DNA of 64,000 bases from Delphinus delphis. Taxonomy: Eukaryota > Chordata > Mammalia > Artiodactyla > Delphinidae. A model generated the notes under the pieces. It was not told the origin of the DNA, did not search any database, and worked only from the letters and a program-made list of their open reading frames with translations. Positions 60,896 through 64,000 of the stretch are shown here, piece after piece; the first letter of the stretch is position 1; every line of letters begins with the position of its first letter. The translations under genes were made by a program, and so were the position numbers. The stretch covers positions 1,984,001 to 2,048,000 of the forward strand of contig NW_027192650.1 in the NCBI RefSeq assembly GCF_949987515.2. Reading direction: 5' to 3'.

Positions 60896-62064
60896 ATGCA
60901 TGTGGAACCCAAGTATGATCAACCATGTGAACGGGAGACGTGTTCAAATATGTCTCAGTTTTCCTCCCCTGGTACTCGGGTGCAACATTCCAGACGCTTT
61001 ACTAACACTCTCCTCACTTGGAGAGTCAGAGCCTTTAACCTACTGTTTGGCCCAGTTTGCAATTTCTGCGGCAGATGAACAGGAATAAAAAACGCATACG
61101 CCCTTTTTGGCCAACCAAGCAAGCTTGCAAAGGAAATCTGCACTACAATGAAGTCTCACTTCCCCCGGTCAAAAGGGCCATCTGAAAAAAGTGTAAAATC
61201 CAGAAAGGCAGGACAGGCCATGGAGAACTGGGAGCCTTGTTATGCTGATGGGTGGGATGTAAATTGCCAACAGACACTCGGGAGAAGTGTATGGTGTTTC
61301 CTGAAACATCTAAAAAACAAAGCAACAGAACCTAGGGCACTTCCACTTATGGTCCTATAGCTTAGGGAAATTAAAATCAAAAAGACACAGCCACCCCAAA
61401 GTTTGGAACGGCTCTGTTTACAAGAACCTCGTTTACAGTACAAGTTCAACATCGCAGAAAGTGAAAAATGGATAAAGAAGTTGTGGTATTTACTTACAAA
61501 GCAATATCACTCAGCAATGAAATCTGTGTCATCAGGCCCTTAGCAGCACAATGAGTGGATTCAGGTATGATGATTCTAACTGAAGTAAGTCACACAGAAA
61601 AAGAAACATCATAAGATATCAGTAATACACGGAATGTGAACTTGGCTACACAGGAACTGAATTACAGAACAGAACAGGGTCTCAAATTTAGAAAACCAAC
61701 TTATGCTTGCTTAAGGGTAAAGGTGAGTTGGGGTGCTGCATAAAACCAGAGATTGAAATGAGCACAGATAAAGTTCCTTAAGTCAAACATGGAATAGACA
61801 AGAGCTACTCCTTGCTCAACGAAATGGACTCAACACCGCATATTAAACGCCTAAGAATGTACCTGACTAGTAAGTATCTTAAAACCTATGGATTGCTATG
61901 TCTCCGAAAGAGAATCAAGCATGTGTACAGGGGCATAAACGCAGCAGTGATAGGATTGGAGAGGTTCGGTGAGCAAATGAAGACCCTTTGAAGTCATATT
62001 GCATGGTACCCATTCCACGGGTCTCAACTCTCCAGGTTTAAGGTATTCTTCCTTCAGCTAAAAC
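60896..62064 (+). repeat. Satellite monomer M40 (1,169 bp, S type, 409-bp deletion)
   Basis: It has the same deletion junction. The remaining right arm is 61087-61114 and the L1-derived part is about 61115-61923. It is the copy of M34. The C run at 61162-61166 has five C instead of six, which opens a 70-codon frame on the + strand that no other copy has. Confidence 0.95.
61075..61114 (+). other. 409-bp deletion junction in M40
   Basis: The breakpoint and flanks are the same as in M34, one 9,064-bp period downstream. Confidence 0.93.
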
Positions 62065-63643
62065 ATGCATGTGGAACCCAGAGTATGATCAACCATGTGA
62101 ACGGGAGACGTGTTCAAATATGTCTCAGTTTTCCTCCCCTGGTACTCGGGTGCAACATTCCAGACGCTTTACTAACACTCTCCCCACTTGGAGAGTCAGC
62201 GCCTTTAACCTCCTGTTTGGCCCAGTTTGCAATTTCTGCGGAAGATGAACAGGAATAGCGAGAACCAATGAGAGACTAGCTGGAGGTGTCTGGACGGGCA
62301 AATTTAACTCTCATTTCCCACCAGGAAGAGGAAATAACCAAAGGCTCAGCGTGCCGTGCCGGAACCAGATTAGGGCCTGAAGCCATCATGCGGTGTTGCG
62401 GCCAGGTCACAAGAAAGCGAGTTGAAGAAAGGAGCTCAGGGGCACTGTAATTCTCAAACCTGCAGAGTTATAAATGACAGCTATCGTCCAAAAACAGACT
62501 GAAGTAAGGCTGCCAAGAGGACTTGAAAGCGGGGCAGAATTGCAGGAAACCGATTTCAGGAGGTAGACTGGAATTGCATTGAAAGCATAGGAAAAGAGGC
62601 AGAACGTCCACAATGATGCACTTGGCCAAAAAGGGCGTATGCGTATTTTCCTGAATATATTCAGGAAAAAACGCATACGCCCTTTTTGGCCAACCAAGCA
62701 AGCTTGCAAAGGAAATCTGCACTACAATGAAGTCTCACTTCCCCCCGGTCAAAAGGGCCATCTGAAAAAAGTGTAAAATCCAGAAAGGCAGGACAGGCCA
62801 TGGAGAACTGGGAGCCTTGTTATGCTGATGGGCGGGATGTAAATTGCCAACAACCACTCGGGAGAAGTGTATGGTGTTTCCTGAAACATCTAAAAAACAA
62901 AACAACAGAACCTAGGGCACTTCCACTTATGGTCCTATAGCTTAGGGAAATTAAAATCAAAAACACACAGCCACCCCAAAGTTTGGAACGGCTCTGTTTA
63001 CAAGAACCTCGTTTACAGTACAAGTTCAACATCGCAGAAAGTGAAAAATGGATAAAGAAGTTGTGGTATTCACTTACAAAGCAATATCACTCAGCAATGA
63101 AATCTGTGTCATCAGGCCCTTAGCAGCACAATGAGTGGATTCAGGTATGATGATTCTAACTGAAATAAGTCACACAGAAAAAGAAACATCATAAGATATC
63201 AGTAATACACGGAATGTAAACTTGGCTACACAGGAACTGAATTACAGAACAGAACAGGGTCTCAAATTTAGAAAACCAACTATGCTTGCTTAAGGGTAAA
63301 GGTGAGTTGGGGTGCTGCATAAAACCAGAGATTGAAATGAGCACAGATAAAGTTCCTTAAGCCAAATATGGAAGAGACAAGAGCTACTCCTTGCTCAACG
63401 AAATGGACTCAACACCCCATATTAAACGCCTAAGAATGTACCTGACTAGTAAGTATCTTAAAACCTAGGGATTGCTATGTCTCCAAAAGAGAATCAAGCA
63501 TGTGTACAGGGGCATAAACGCAGCAGTGATAGGATTGGAGAGGTTCGGTGAGCAAATGAAGACCCTTTGAAGTCATATTGCATGGTACCCATTACACGGG
63601 TCTTAACTCTCCAGGTTTAAGGTATTCTTCCTTCAGCTAAAAC
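62065..63643 (+). repeat. Satellite monomer M41 (1,579 bp, S type)
   Basis: The inverted repeat at 62622-62693 has one mismatch (GCGTATTTTCC). The L1-derived part is about 62694-63502. It matches M35 up to 62550 and then differs. Private changes include AAAACAACAG, AAACACACAG, GGAAGAGAC and CCTAGGGATTG. Confidence 0.95.
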
Positions 63644-64000
63644 ATGCATGTGGAACCCAAGTATGATCAACCATGTGAACGGGAGACGTGTTCAAATATG
63701 TCTCAGTTTTCCTCCCCTGGTACTCGGGTGCAACATTCCAGATGCTTTACTAACACTCTCCCCACTTGGAGAGTCAGCGCCTTTAACCTCCTGTTTGGCC
63801 CAGTTTGCAATTTCTGCGGAAGATGAACAGGAATAGCGAGAACCAATGAGAGACTAGCTGGAGGTGTCTGGACGGGCAAATTTAACTCTCATTTCCCACC
63901 AGGAAGAGGAAATAACCAAAGGCTCAGCGTGCCGTGCCGGAACCAGATTAGGGCCTGAAGCCATCCTGCGGTGTTGCGGCCAGCTCAAAAGAAAGCAAGT
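63644..64000 (+). repeat. Partial satellite monomer M42, 5' part
   Basis: The array continues to the end of the window, which cuts the unit before its inverted repeat. CCAGATGC, ATGAGAGACTAGC and AGCTCAAAAGAAAGCAAG are its variants, a combination not seen elsewhere here. Confidence 0.95.

Larger units (their letters stand above)
55182..62550 (+). repeat. Higher-order repeat of 9,064 bp, copy B
   Basis: It holds M36 (from the palindrome) through the first part of M41. By eye about ten single-base differences and one one-base loss separate it from copy A over 7.4 kb, including a cluster at 60286-60376. Between the copies, 53488-55181 is a foreign segment of the M21-like subtype. Confidence 0.9.
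1..64000 (+). repeat. Cetacean common satellite array, 1,579-bp unit, delphinid type
   Basis: Seen: the whole window is a direct tandem array of one unit with spacings 1,578-1,580, plus four shortened units of 1,169-1,170. All copies share one orientation, and there is no unique insert, no foreign element and no inversion. Two subtypes are used in the entries below: S type has GGAACGGCTC and R type has GGGACGCCTC at about 180 bases after the L1-like GGGATGTAAATTG motif. Known (from memory): a 1,579-bp highly repetitive component was described in the killer whale, and cetacean satellites were reported to contain L1. Inferred: this is constitutive heterochromatin of a dolphin-family genome. The exact species is not decidable. 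The array runs off both ends, so its real size is unknown. Confidence 0.93.

Noticed and set aside
1..64000. CRISPR array or a bacterial tandem-repeat locus
   Set aside because: The units are 1.6 kb, abut directly with no unique spacers, and contain mammalian L1 sequence.
1..64000. Bovine or other ruminant satellite
   Set aside because: Ruminant satellite units that I recall have other lengths (about 1.4 kb, 2.35 kb, 0.6 kb), and none is known to me with this L1-plus-palindrome layout. The cetacean length matches exactly.

Overview
The window is one uninterrupted head-to-tail satellite DNA array with no host gene. Forty-two copies of a fixed anchor (the 10-base palindrome ACATGCATGT followed by GGAACC) occur in the same orientation from 550 to 63,644. 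They are 1,578-1,580 bases apart, except for four spacings of 1,169-1,170. This gives 41 complete monomers (M1-M41) and a partial one at each end. Monomers are bounded here from the ATGCATG of one anchor to the next; the phase is arbitrary.

Organism: the period of 1,579 bp, together with a unit built partly from the 3' end of a mammalian LINE-1, fits the common cetacean satellite in its short form. From memory, that form was described as a conserved 1,579-bp component in the killer whale, other cetaceans carry a unit of about 1.7-1.76 kb, and a later short paper derived the cetacean satellite from L1. The most likely source is therefore heterochromatin of an oceanic dolphin (Delphinidae or close relatives). 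The species cannot be fixed from the window.

Monomer layout, 5' to 3' from the anchor: (a) about 556 bp of unassigned sequence; (b) a 72-bp inverted repeat with no spacer; (c) about 810 bp of decayed L1, made of the C-terminal end of ORF2 and then the 3' UTR, in + orientation; (d) about 141 bp of unassigned sequence leading to the next anchor. All open frames are 100 codons or shorter, recur in every monomer, and are frame accidents.

Higher-order layout: two main subtypes are told apart by GGAACGGCTC (S type) or GGGACGCCTC (R type) in the L1 part. From 1 to 25.8 kb the array is mostly S type, with a partial four-monomer repeat of 6,315 bp. From 25.8 to 46.5 kb it is mostly R type, with a 3,157-bp dimer, a monomer duplication and a nearly identical 7,485-bp tandem duplication. 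From 46.1 to 62.5 kb a 9,064-bp repeat of six monomers dominates. Four monomers share one 409-bp deletion that ends inside the inverted repeat. The picture is of unequal exchange and gene conversion at several scales, with many CpG-type changes that suggest germline methylation. I found no gene system, CRISPR array, tRNA, rRNA or intact mobile element.
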